Below, in pieces: positions 10,676 to 21,151 of a stretch of DNA of 64,000 nt (positions are counted from its first letter, which is position 1; each line of letters begins with the position of its first letter). The stretch is from Penicillus capitatus. Its lineage: Eukaryota > Chlorophyta. Below the pieces are notes generated by a model. The model worked only from the letters and a program-made list of their open reading frames with translations. It had not been told where the DNA came from and did no database searches. The position numbers and the translations under genes are program-made. The DNA lies in contig OZ287701.1 of the NCBI GenBank assembly GCA_965649825.1, positions 1,364,001 through 1,428,000 on the forward strand. The letters are read 5' to 3'.

Positions 10676-12049
10676 ATGGCAGACGAAAGCGTTTCTGAAT
10701 TTATCAACATCACGAACAGCGACGCCGAGACAGCCAAGTTCTATCTCGAGTCTTGCAACGGCGACGTCGCGAACGCCGTTGAGAGCTACTTTGCCAACCA
10801 CGAAACGCACAATTCCACGACAGAACCACCAGCGCAGTCGTCGCAGCCTCACGCCGCCGCCCCTTCGACTCAACAACGCACACGGGTGAGAAATAACCCC
10901 GTCCAGCTCGCACGCTCGCTCTCCATCATGCATCGACATGTGATATAGATTGCCGGTTTGGGTGACGTGGATGACGAGGACAGCGAAGAGGATGAGGGCG
11001 ATGGACCAGAGGATAACGAATACTACGCGGGAGGCGAGAAGAGTGGTGTTGCCGTGAGGGGTGGCAAGAAGACAGATCACATCGAGAATCTCTTTGACAG
11101 CGCTCGCGAACATGGAGCCGTGCAGGGTGCGTCAGGTATCGAGTGTTGGATGTTGATCGTGGTCTGCAGGAACGGAGGAGGATTTGAGAGAGCCCAATGT
11201 TAGCCGCGTGTTTACAGGACAGGCTCGGACACTGGCAGGCGAAACGATGCAACATGCTCCGGCTCCGGCTCGACCGCAGCCTGTCACGATTGCGTTCTAT
11301 CCCAATGGAGTAGAAGATGATGAAAGTGTGAGATGTATGTGTGAGAGATCGATGCGTAGGTGTTTACAATTGACGACGGAGAACCGCGATCGGTCGATGA
11401 TCCACAGAACGCACAGTTTCTAGACTGCATCCGTCAAGGCATGTGTCCTCCTGAGCTGATCGACCGCAACGGAGGACGTCCCATCAAAGTCAACCTCGTG
11501 AAGAAGGGAGCAGACTACGAAGCGCCTGTAAAACCGAGGTCAGCTGCCATGAGTGTATGACGCATGTGTGAGAAGTGCGACCTTTTGGCCACATGGTTTA
11601 GATATGTCGCATTCAGTGGCACAGGACAGACACTGGCCGATGCCGGAGGTTCTAGTTCCACTCGCGTCGTTCCCGAGTCCGATGAAGGTAAAGAGTGAAG
11701 GTTAGAGTGAGAATCTAGAATGAAAGTGTGATGTGACAGGAGGCGATTGGGAAGGGACAGACGAATCGCGTCCAGCGACATCCATCCAGCTCGTCTCGCC
11801 ATCAGGCGTTCGAGTCGTCACCCGTTTTAATCTGACACACACCGTACGCGACATTCGCAGGTGGGCATCCCTATCAAAGTGTGAGAGCTTGAAAAGAGTG
11901 AGAAATGTGTTAGATACATTGCAGCTCGGCATCCGGAGTGGGGATTCAATGGAGAGATGAGGACAGGTCATCCAGCCAAGCCTTTAGATGACGATTCCAT
12001 GACCATCGAAGCGGCGGCGCTTTCGAATAGCGTCGTCATGTTAAGATGA
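10676..12049 (+). CDS. NSFL1C: p47/UBX-domain cofactor of Cdc48/p97
   Basis: Seven exons close exactly: 10676-10885, 10949-11126, 11170-11327, 11360-11538, 11602-11687, 11740-11860 and 11914-12049, giving 355 residues. p47 recruits the Cdc48/p97 ATPase to ubiquitinated membrane cargo for Golgi and ER membrane fusion. Domains in order: UBA-like (residues 1-40: SVSEFINITNSDAETAKFYL and NGDVANAVESYF), an acidic linker (GDVDDEDSEEDEGD), a SEP domain (GVEDDESVFTIDDGEPRSVD to the EAPVKPR end), and UBX (SIQLVSPSGVRVVTRFN then TVRDIRRYIAARHPEW). The intron at 11328-11359 is only 32 nt. Introns 5 and 6 contain runs of GAAAGTGTGA or GAAAAGAGTGAG, and intron 5 ends TGTGATGTGACAG. This is one of the cleanest gene models here. 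Confidence 0.95.
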
Positions 12050-12628
12050 ATCGTCCGTCCTTCCGGCAGTTCGACGAAAGAGTGACCGTTATGTTTCTAT
12101 CCATTCCGCACTCTCTGTAACAGAGGTTACCTCAAACCGTGCGTGACCTTCGTCAACCGCCGACCCGCAGCCCGCCTCATTCTTTCCAGACAGCAACCAG
12201 TGCTTCGAGCACTATGCTGACAACAACATAAATGCAGGCGCTCGACGGACAGACGTCGACGCGTTCAACCACAGAAGGCGTTGGTTATTGCCAACACAGT
12301 GTCGGTTTGCGTGCGGCGAGGCAGGGCGACGGAGGGGAGCCGATAGTAGAGGTTCGAGGACTGTGCGTACACGGCCCAGTCGTCATTTCTTGCCTCGTTC
12401 GAGGCAGACATTAGCGCCAATGTGATTCGACAATGGCATTGGTCGGAGGACTGAGGCACCCCGTGCATGGGCCGTTGACACGTCGGAGTACAGTGATTTC
12501 TTAGTCTGATCCAATTTAGCTGTAGACCGTCAGTCATAAACACGCGGTCCGCAGTATCCGTTCGTTCTGGGCACGTAGAATCACCGTGTTCGCCAAGAGC
12601 AGTGCCGTGTTTCCTTGACAAACACACT
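12050..12628. other. Intergenic, no gene recognised
   Basis: Short open frames exist on both strands (for example 12265-12759 minus) but none has conserved motifs or closes with plausible introns. The stretch sits between the p47 stop and the next small gene and may hold the promoter of the latter. Confidence 0.4.
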
Positions 12629-13043
12629 ATGATGAAAGACGCGTCAGAGGAGACGACATCGAGCTTCGAAGCTGCACAGAGCTTCGAGGAAAAACGCAAA
12701 TTCCCTAAAAAGGTACACGTCATTGTACAAAGTGCGCTTTGACCCGTCCTTGTGGACACAGTCTTTGCAGCGCATGCACCGAGCCATGTCCGCTATGGGT
12801 CTTTCGAGGGTACGCATGTCCCATCACAGTCAGCGACGACTGAGCGTTCCTCTGACAACTGAGACAGAGGTAAAGTGTGACCAACAAACAGAAAAGAGTG
12901 ACTAAAGTGAGGCAATTGAGATTTTACAGAAGGGAGCAACGGACGAAGATGTGTCGGTGATTGAATCGATGGCCATCCATCCAAAAGAATGCCCAGAAGA
13001 GCTCGATATCCCGCAGCAGCCTATTCTCGTCACCAAACCCTAA
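12629..13043 (+). CDS. Small hypothetical protein, 107 residues
   Basis: Exons 12629-12712, 12762-12869 and 12912-13043 join in phase with introns of 49 and 42 nt, the local norm, which is the main support. The product starts with an acidic/Ser helix (MMKDASEETTSSFEAAQSF), then a basic Met-rich segment (SLQRMHRAMSAMGLSRVRM), and ends with an acidic stretch and PKECPEELDIPQQPI. I do not recognise a family. No signal peptide or membrane span is seen. The second intron carries AAAGAGTGACTAAAGTGAG, like other introns in the window. Confidence 0.5.
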
Positions 13044-13620
13044 ATACTTACCGTTTACGCCTCACATCCGCCTTGTGACCTTCAAGATACGCCGGATGCC
13101 TTTTTCGTCGAACCACTCCCTTTAGCGCATGTCGCATAGCAATCGGTAGCTTTGCACGGAACATGGATGGACGCTTTCCTCTTCACAGGCAAACCCATGA
13201 TGCTGACGATCCACCCAATCACTCGCTGACACAGACGGGCCATCAAGAATGCCACGATTCTGGCATCCGGGAGGAGTTTGGCGATTTTTTCCCTTTTTCT
13301 CTTCAGTATGACGCATGCTTGTATGACATGACAGTATCTGAATCGATCCGAGACGCCTTTTCAACTTGGCAAGACTCCAAGGTTGGTGCATGAAGTGAAC
13401 ATCAACACCATTACCTTTTCCTTCGCGATTTTTTGCCACTAAACCGCTGCAAAGCAGGATGTATTCGTCCTAGTGACAATGTAGCCCGTGCGTGCGGATT
13501 TCATTCAACCGCGTAGGCTGAAAATTCTGCAACAGTCAACAAAGCTATGAGCATTCTTAAATTGTCTTATATGAGAAATGAAAAAGGATCAGATGCTACT
13601 CGATGTAAACACCCTCTCGT
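13044..13620. other. Intergenic, no gene recognised
   Basis: No conserved coding segment was found on either strand. Overlapping short open frames between 13122 and 13440 have biased, non-protein-like composition. Confidence 0.4.
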
Positions 13621-14023
13621 TCATTGGGATGCCGAGAAGACCGAACACGATACGCGCTCATCGCGCGGTACGATCACGACGCCAACGAAGCGATCCTGTA
13701 TACAGTGCTCCATCAGCAAGGCCTCTGGACTCTTCTCCCCACAGACATCATCTGCAAGGACGCGATGGGTGGATGCATGACCGGATGGAGTGGGCGACCG
13801 AGGAGTGAGGCAGATTCGAGCTCGTAGGCATCCATCAGGATGAGACTCCCTGCAGCATCCAGGCAGTAGAATTGCCCGACGAAGACACGACCGTCCTTGA
13901 CATGGACCTGCATCGACGGATGGTATCGTCGGGGAGATGCCGCGTGCGGACTTTGAATTTCTCGCCGAGAAGTTTCTGTACAGCTTCGCGTTGGGGAGAC
14001 GGTTTGGCAATGGCGTCTGACAT
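13621..14023 (-). CDS. NAA38: NAA38/LSMD1-like N-acetyltransferase C auxiliary subunit
   Basis: Exons 14023-13952, 13907-13799 and 13751-13621 give 103 residues in phase. NAA38 is the Sm-like auxiliary subunit of the NatC N-terminal acetyltransferase. The Sm1 motif reads VHVKDGRVFVGQFYCLDAAG followed by SLILMDAYE. The Sm2 motif is DRFVGVVIVPRDERVSC, with an acidic insert between them. The N-terminal helix REAVQKLLGEKFK leads into the Sm fold. Other small Lsm proteins are possible, but the VPRDERVSC ending and the long loop fit NAA38 best. The gene is divergent from the DGP1-like GTPase at 14150, 126 bp away. Confidence 0.8.
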
Positions 14024-14149
14024 GAAGAGGAGACGTACGGGGGAGCGTCTGTGTGGGTCTCCTGCACAAATAAGGGACGTCCGGTGCGACGCTGCTAATG
14101 TTTCGCGTCTAAGACATCTGTGACCTGCTGCGCTCACTGATTGGTACAG

Positions 14150-15464
14150 ATGTCACGAACATCGTCCCTAGGCAAACGGCTCTTCTCGGCGGCCGGTATG
14201 GCTGGATCCACTTCGGTGCCACACCGTTGCGATCGGTTTGCCATCGCCAGACGGGGGTTTGTTCGTCCCGTCCGTCTATGTGACGCTCTGGACGCCATCG
14301 ACAAGAGTGTGTGATCTGCAGAGTGCTACGCCAAGAACGGGTGACCTGCTCTTCGAAAAAGAGGCCCTTCGTATGGGGAATGATGGTCTGCCCATCGTGC
14401 AGTGGTATCCAGGACACATCGCAAAATCCGAACGCAAACTCAAAGAAGAACTCAAAGTCAGTAGGCGGCTGACTCTCCTTCGGTATCGATGAGTGGGTGT
14501 CGACAGGTACTGGATGTGGTCATAGAAGTGAGAGATGCACGCATTATCCGTGCGACAACGCATCCTGCCATCAAAGAATGGCTCAGGAACAGAAACAACA
14601 AACGCCATATACTCGTTCTGAATCGCGTGGATATGATCAGTAGCAACGACAAGAGAGCTTGGGAACGCTACCTGCACTACGAGAACATCGAATTCTTCTG
14701 GACAATTGGAAATGACTCGCAGGTATGGACCGTTGGGCATTTCTTCGTTGAGTGGACGCGTCAGGGGCGTTCGGGTATTCTCAAAGTGAAGCGAGAGCTC
14801 TTCGACACCTCCTCGAGTCTCAACAAGATCTTGGTCAAGCGTCATCGAAAACCGAGACCCCCTCGAGTGTGTGTCATCGGCTTCCCTAATGTCGGGAAAT
14901 CGTCGATCGTCAATCGGTTGCTGAATCAGAGGGTCTGTCGTACTGCACCCCGTGCAGGTGTGACGCGAGAGCTTTCGTGGTGCCTCGTGGGGAGCGGAGC
15001 CCGTGGTGCGTCGGTCGACGCGCGCGTGTGATTCCATGTGTGAGGCTGATGTGACAGGACTGCATGTTTTGGATTCCCCTGGATTGATCCCGACAAGTCT
15101 GGCGGATCAGGAGGCGGCGCGGAAAATTGCTATGTGCAACAGCATCGGCGATGCATCCTATATCGATTCCATCATTGCTGCACAGCTCATTCACTCGATC
15201 AAGAAGCTCCCGGATTCCATCAGCATTTTCGAACGGGTCACTCTATCTTTCTCACTCTTTTGGAGACGGTTAGCGTTTTAGGTGAAGGATCGGTATGGGA
15301 TCGATCCATGGATCAGCACAGAAGAGGTCTTTGTGAACAACCTTGCCGACAAGCTCTTTCACGGAGACATCGAACGGGCCGGTGTTCGATTGCTGAAAGA
15401 TTTTAGAGAGCTTAAGCTCGGTTCCTTTGCTCTGGAGTTGCCTTTGTACTCAGATTACACTTAA
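14150..15464 (+). CDS. DGP1: Chloroplast-type circularly permuted GTPase (DGP1/DAR GTPase 3, YlqF family)
   Basis: Six exons (14150-14269, 14322-14456, 14507-14722, 14765-15005, 15058-15236, 15282-15464) give 357 residues. YlqF/RbgA GTPases act in assembly of the large ribosomal subunit. The first 40 residues (MSRTSSLGKRLFSAAGMAGS...RRGFVRP) look like an organellar presequence. Permuted motif order is clear: the DAR segment (VVIEVRDARIIRATTHP), G4 as VLNRVDM, G1 GFPNVGKSS, then G3 LDSPGLIP. The NRxDM form, RAGVTRELSW and the ending LLKDFRELKLGSFALELP match chloroplast DAR GTPases better than mitochondrial MTG1. Intron 4 ends GGCTGATGTGACAG. Its stop codon overlaps the stop of the convergent MTG1-like gene. 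Confidence 0.88.
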
Positions 15465-16716
15465 AAAGTACTGCAGATGCCGTTCTGCATTCCTGTCGCC
15501 TCCTCCTTATCATAGACAAGAGGATCTTCCAACTTGAAATTTGCATGAAGCATGTATGGCATCTCCAAAGCGATGGGACCGTAGTCTTGTCGCTGAAAAG
15601 CCTCCAAAATGTGCCGCGCAGCAGCCAAAACGTCTCCACCATACTTCACCTCGGCAACTCTGATGTCACACATTTATCTCACACACATCGACAGCACGCG
15701 CTCGCTCACTCTCTGAGAAAGTCCGCAGGTGGCAGGGAGGTTGGATGAAGGGCGACATCTTCGGCAACGAGGTTCATGATCTGCTTGGATCTCTTGAGCG
15801 ATGCCAGGTGCGAAATGAAAGCCTCTGCTACCTACAGAAAGCAACATATATCTTCATTGAGTGGATAACCGAGAGGCACAGAAATCTCAGAGATGGTCGC
15901 TTTATTATAATCTCCGCACATCGCCAGCCGCGTGCAACTCAAGTCATTGTCCATCAAGGGTGGCACGACACCAGGCTCACCATCAAGTACACGTCTCCTT
16001 CCACCTTATACCTGAGGGAATGGTATGGAGAGAGGTGGGTGGTGTGGATGAGGACATGCCATGTGAGTGAACGATCGATGAGATCTGGACGTCCCTTGTG
16101 CGGAATGGGTCCGTCGACTTTTTTGGGGTTTGGACCGATGAGTCTCTCAATCAGTGTCTTCTTTCCCACGCAGGGATGTCCGACCAAACAGGCAAGCACT
16201 GTCCGATTGGGCCTGAGTTGCAGATTCGTTTTCCTTCTTCTCCGATTCACTTCGAAATTGGCATCGAAGAATCTGCATCGTTCATTGGTCGCTGTCAAAG
16301 GGGCGCGTGCCCCTCTTGTGCCTTACCGTCGAACCAGATTGGGAATGCCTCCATTCTTCATGGTGGCTGCCGTCCACAGCACCTATCCAAACATCCATTC
16401 ACCAATGGGTGTGATGTGACGTGCGAGTACATGCATGCGCTTCTCTTGGAAATGCCGTTCCCATCCCAGTCGATCGCGATGGGAAATGAGGTCTGTTTTG
16501 TTGAAGACCATGATACGTGGCTTCTTTCCAGCCCAGCCCCTCAGCTCTGGGATGCATGGTGGAGACAGGAATCCGTGCATCTCGCACTTCGATCACGAAA
16601 TCCACGGCACGCAGTTTCTTGCGCAGATTCTGCTCCATGATGCGAACATCGCTGGGATCCCATTCGATCGCCGGTTTCACATTCGCGTCCCGGGTCGCGA
16701 AACTCAATCGCCGCAT
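15461..16716 (-). pseudogene. Second YlqF/MTG1-like GTPase, apparently decayed
   Basis: Minus-strand blocks follow the permuted GTPase order: IEWDPSDVRIMEQNLRKKLR, VDFVIEVRDARIPVSTMHP, then GKKPRIMVFNKTDLISHRDR (G4 NKTD intact), a linker, VGHPCVGKKTLIERLIG (G1), LDGEPGVVPPL (G3) and the C-terminal GGDVLAAARHILEAFQRQDYG. One intron, from GA-GTGAGCG to the E-VAEVKYGG join, closes normally. But three joins (after STMHP, after IPNLVRR, before VLDGEPG) do not close with GT-AG or GC-AG introns. In G1 the Ser/Thr that binds Mg is Lys (GKK). Together these suggest loss of function. Single-base assembly errors plus a divergent P-loop remain possible. The sequence is closer to MTG1 than to the intact neighbour, so it is an old paralogue and not a recent copy. 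Confidence 0.6.
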
Positions 16717-16959
16717 CGAGCTTCTTTCGTCGAACCGGATCGGTGAAGACGGTTCGATATGGCACCGTGAGTCGCGGGAGTCGAAGGCATCGCATGAAGT
16801 GACACATGGTGGTCAGATGACGAAGGAATGGGGGAGCGTGCATTAAACATTCGCATGAGGGTTTCATGCTCTTGACGGGACAAGTGCGTCTATTCGTGTA
16901 CATGTTTGACTGGCACGGGTATGAGCCAGGAACTAAAGGGGAGAAGAGAGCACGTATAG

Positions 16960-17230
16960 ACATGCTTGACTTTTATCATCCACCACACAACGATAGATAG
17001 ATATGTCGAATATAAAATCAAAGCAACATCAACACAAGGAATAAAGAAAGTTCAAGCACTTCAGATTTAAGATAAAATTACAACTGCTACCCGCAAACGC
17101 ATGCTGCATAATTTGTCGTCCGACTTATCCTTATTTTTTCTTGTAGTGAAAAGAGATTCATTCCACACTCTCCCAGTCGATCATGGAGATCGCTAATGAA
17201 TCAAGTCCGCCCACAAGATGAAGAAAGAGA
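16960..17230. other. AT-richer intergenic spacer
   Basis: This stretch is richer in A and T than its surroundings and contains no conserved frame. It separates the MTG1-like relic from the gene that spans the assembly gap. Confidence 0.4.
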
Positions 17231-17270
17231 GTGTCTGAGAAAAAAGATCAGACATGGTGGCTGGCTGGTA

Positions 17271-17995
17271 TTAGTTATTCGCAATCAGTCTATCCCCTTC
17301 CTCCACGGCAAAAGACGAGACACTTGCAGCCGTGGTCTGGATCTTTCGACGGCGTGGAGGACGGCGTAGCGAATTCCGTTTGTCAAACAGGAGACAAGCA
17401 AGCATGGCAATCGTGTCATCATATAGAGAACAACGTATNNNNNNNNNNNNNNNNNNNNNNNNNNNNNNNNNNNNNNNNNNNNNNNNNNNNNNNNNNNNNN
17501 NNNNNNNNNNNNNNNNNNNNNNNNNNNNNNNNNNNNNNCCGTTGTTCATCGACGCTGATCGTCGGTGTTCAGACGGTGGACGGTGACGAGGAGACGTGCA
17601 AACGCTTTCATTCGTCGAAGAGCCATTGTGCGACGCCGCGTCCTTCGAGTCGCGGATGGACAGTGTTTCTGACCCCGACCTAAAACCGACCACAGTGCCG
17701 TCGGATGTGACAGAGAGCAAACACGCTTTCCACACCTCACAGAGCATTTTTCAAGGAGAAACGTTTTCTTTTCTTTTTCGTAAACGAAGAGTGTTTTCCA
17801 AGAATCCAGTTTCGTTCGGATGGCACAAACATCGCGCATAAATTCTTCGACGACGGTCTCAGGCAGAAGCTCCATTGTCTCTTCGAACAGACTATACACA
17901 TCTGAAAATCTCGAATGCGTAACGAGGAGCGCCGATATATGAGAGAACTCCATTGCAATGAAGAGACGTCGAACACAAGTAAAGGGGCTGCACAC
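17271..17995 (-). CDS. Unknown protein, interrupted by the assembly gap
   Basis: Frames on the minus strand from about 17995 read FSDVYSLFEETMELLPETVV, then EEFMRDVCAIRTKLDSWKTL and an EKEKKTFLLEK helix. A probable intron starts GTGAGGTGTGG, contains CTCTGTCACATCC and ends near GGTTTTAG. The next frame is Ser-rich (SGSETLSIRDSKDAASHNGSS) and runs into 100 unknown bases. Beyond the gap the frame ends SSFAVEEGDRLIANN. I do not recognise the family. The start is uncertain: the Met at 17995 or the one before EFSHISALL. Because of the gap neither the length nor frame continuity can be checked. Confidence 0.4.
17439..17538. other. Assembly gap, 100 N
   Basis: Exactly 100 undetermined bases, the conventional placeholder for a scaffold gap of unknown size. 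Confidence 0.99.
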
Positions 17996-18094
17996 TTAGG
18001 CAGTGGAGTCTACGGAATTCGTAGCACGAATACAAGCCGGTTGGCGGATTATTCAAAAAGCAAAGGGCAGAATGTTTTACAACCGACGGACGGG

Positions 18095-18687
18095 ATGGTG
18101 CTGTTCGTACGTTCGATCATTCCGCGCCTCTTGGCCGCTTTGGCGACATCTCCATCGCGAGGCGATGTGGCATGGACAGCGGGGATCGGTGCCGTCCATG
18201 CGACCCTGTCATTCAGCTTTGCGAAATGGAGTCGTTTTATAACGCCGCGTTATGCGAAACTCGGCCCATGGGGTCTCATCGGAGTGGTTGTGAAAACACT
18301 GATAACGCCATCGATTATCGAAGAAGCGATCTTTCGAGGCGCTCTCCTGCCACATCCGGCAGTTGACGAGGCAATGACATGGACAGCCTCGTTGGGAATG
18401 ACAGCCCTTGCCTCGAATCTGCTTTTTGTGATTTATCATCTCTCCCCCTGGCATCGACCCAAAAAGGTCGCGCTGTGTGTCCAATGCCATTTCAGTGACA
18501 TGCGTGGACCGCGTGTCAGGTGTTCTCGGATCGTCGGTTTCTGACATTGGCTGGTATCCTTGGAATGGCATGCACGGCTGTGTACCTGCCGAATGGATGT
18601 CTCTGGATGTCCATTGCCGTACATCACATCACAGTGGTGACCTGGCTGTTGTTTCTTGGTGGATACGATCAACTGGGCAAACCGTAG
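18095..18687 (+). CDS. CPBP-family intramembrane metalloprotease (CAAX protease, Abi)
   Basis: Exons 18095-18466 and 18520-18687 (intron 53 nt) give 179 residues in phase. CPBP proteases are multi-pass membrane enzymes; eukaryotic ones are RCE1 (prenyl-CAAX processing, ER) or plastid relatives of cyanobacterial proteins. Motif 1 is SIIEEAIFRGALLPHP (catalytic EExxxR), motif 2 is LLFVIYHLSPWHRP (FxxxH), and motif 3 is WMSIAVHHITVVTWLLF. Hydrophobic segments flank each motif. Short size, HP-rich loops and WLLFLGG ending fit the cyanobacterial/plastid group better than RCE1, which is about 300 residues. The long frame stays open upstream to 17915, so the start may be earlier or in an upstream exon; 18095 is the first Met just before the hydrophobic part. 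Confidence 0.75.
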
Positions 18688-19147
18688 ATGAAAGAACAAT
18701 GACATACCTCTTCCTTTTTACATCATTATCCAAAAACTTTCCAATCGACGGCACTCTCCTATACCAAAACCGCCTGTGCTGTCGGCGCATGATCCTAGAT
18801 ACACAAAGAGTGTCGTTTAGAGAGTGCGATGATAGAAGTGCGTGATAAGGGGATGCGGCACTGTGGAGGTGTCCATCAAGCGCCGTCGAGATCCACCCCA
18901 TCGCAGGAAAGTCACATTTCCTGACCTCATGGCAGATGTGATCCTTGACGATTCGAGAAACGTGGAGAAGATGTGTCTCTTTTCCTGAAAGGACAGGACA
19001 GTCAGGGATCGCCGTTTTGCTCTTGGTCGAGAATTGAGCACCGCTGTCCCTCGTTCACTATGCGCCCGAGACCTGTTCGTTCGTTCTGCAGACGCGTCGC
19101 TCTGTCTCTCTCTTCCTGACAAAAAACATACTCCGTGCGATATGACA
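18688..19147. other. Intergenic, no gene recognised
   Basis: Frames on both strands are short and unlike any conserved protein. The region lies between convergent genes, the CPBP protease and CLASRP. Confidence 0.4.
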
Positions 19148-21065
19148 TCATACAATGAATGACGACCGTGCCTGTATGCGTTTCTGCTGTGTCTGCAACG
19201 TATCTTTCTTTGCCTGTTTGTTCAGCTGTGCTGCGGTCAGTCGTCTCAATCTCTCCTGTGGTGTCTCCTTCTTTTTCTCACTCTATTGCATGTTTAGGGG
19301 ACACTATGATCGTCGACAGAAAGTGTGACTTGCGACCTTCAGTTTCTTGCTTTCTTGAAGAAGCTCTCTCGCGGACTCTTCGCTCTTGATCTGCTCCATC
19401 CGCGTTCTCTCCTCCTCTTTTCGCTTCCGCGCCGCCGTCCGTTGCTCGAATCCCAATCGACTCGGATCGAACATTCTAGACAACCATCCATCTTTCTAAC
19501 CAGTGCGCGTTGGGTAAGAATCGTCGGACTCTGGCTCGGGTGGGAGGTCTTGAATTGGATTCAGAGATGCTTTTTCCCTGCGGGACGCACGTGTGATGTT
19601 CGAGATGACGTAGAGAATGTGTGATGGCCAAATCACGCGATTCGGCCAAAGGAAAGTTGAATTCCGACCGTGTAGAGTGGATCGCATCGAACACATCCTC
19701 TGCTTTCGCAATCTCATCCGCATCGTCACGAAAGACCGTGATGAACTGAGGCTTTCCCATACTCTCCTCTTCCCTCTCCAATGGCAGCACCCGACGCCTC
19801 GGTACTTCTGTCTCTTTGGAGAACGTTGCTTGATAGAGCGAACTGAAAATAGACACATAACCGTCAGTCACTCTTTGCAGATAGGGTTGGTGTCAGGGAG
19901 GCATGACTTGGGCAGAGCGGTCGGTGACTGTCTTCCTCCCCGTTGGCATCGACGGAGGGTGGCATCTGGATGCAAACCCTGTCCTGCCATGCGCCGTGCC
20001 CGTTCGGCATGTTTCTTTCGACTCAATCTCTGTGGTCTGTTGGCATCCCTCAGCCACAGTGAAGTGACAGGTCGTGTGTGGAACCTGGAGAATCGAAGCT
20101 CCTTTAGGGCACTGGTTTCGCCCTCCATCTTCATCACGCGTTTGAGTTTGTGACAGAAATTGGGCAGTCCGAAGTCCTCTCTGCCAATTCGATCCAGTAG
20201 ATTACGGTTCAGGGATCGTCCGGGTTTCTTCCCACGGTGCGTCGGCGTCTCCGATTCCGATTCTTCGCTTTCGGAACTCGGTCCATCCTCCAGCAGCGCC
20301 GCCGTTGTCCCATACACCGCCATCAAACCTAATCTCCACACACAGCAATGCCAGAACGAATAGGCATTCTGGCATACCAGATGAAATATTGGATGCTGTC
20401 TGGGCACCATTGAATTCGGAGTATGGATGTGCGATTGCCTGAGTCGCCGCAGCTTTGGCGGCCGCACGCATCTCCACGCTTTCTTTTTCTGCCAGCTGCA
20501 GCACTTCCCCCTCTGGCAGTTCCAGACTCTTCATCCGGATCAAATCGCGATAGGCCTCGAAATCCACCAACTACGCGACACATCATCACTCCTTTCCACT
20601 GTGGTGCTGATGTCCAATCACATGCCTCCATCATTTCTATATGCTTTTCACCCAGAGATGGTGGTCTCTTGCGTCTAGAAGGATCTTGAATGAAATCCAT
20701 CAAAGCTCGGCCATCGTAGCGATCGATCATGTTATCCGGTTCTCCGTTCCACGGAATCATCACTCCTGCAAAGCGACAACAGCGATGGGCTTTCCTGATG
20801 GCAAAGCGTATTCCACCCGTTCCGTTCTGGATTTGCTGATAGAGGTCATTGTTTTTATGGATAGTGGCGCCGTGGCCTTCGACCATGAGAAAATTGATAG
20901 GATGGTCTGTCTGCACGACGATCCCTTCGTCGAGGAAGGCAAACGAAGGGACTCGACCTGAGACCCGACATGCTCCGCCCGACGTTCGGCGCGTCGTTTG
21001 CTGTCATCTGTCAGTGCCTTGAGACGACGCACATGAGCGCGTGCCTCGTGATAGTAGTTTGCCAT
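19148..21065 (-). CDS. CLASRP: CLASRP/SWAP2-like splicing factor (CLK4-associating SR-rich protein)
   Basis: Starts at 21065 with YYHEARAHVRRLKALTDDSK and RRAERRAE, then GVMIPWNGEPDNMIDRYDGR, LVDFEAYRDLIRMKSLELPE, an acidic Ser segment, KPQFITVFRDDADE and, at the 3' end, TPQERLRRLTAAQLNKQAKK followed by QQKRIQARSSFIV. This order reproduces CLASRP, including its signature PW.G...NMIDR.D.RA and F.TxF...D. segments. CLASRP is a nuclear alternative-splicing regulator. The RS domain is much shorter than in animals. Introns found include 20957-20911 and ones of 50-51 nt; two have lengths divisible by three with no stop. The joins between DDSYPTR and FDPSRLGF are not settled, so total length (about 450) is approximate. 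Confidence 0.85.
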
Positions 21066-21151
21066 CGCGGTACACCGCGTTGCGATAACGATGTGACGTT
21101 TCTATTCAGATCGCACAGAGAAAGCGACGAGACCTCGTGCTTTACAGCTGT

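Noticed and set aside
12740-12840. Apparent RING finger (CTKCALTRPCGHSLCSAC)
   Set aside because: The spacing between the first and second Cys pairs is far too short and the frame stops on both sides. The in-phase small gene model uses a different frame.
20329-20916. Single 195-codon protein on the minus strand
   Set aside because: Only parts of it are coding. The CLASRP alignment shows that introns interrupt it and that the frame after VMMC is read-through of an intron and a shadow frame.
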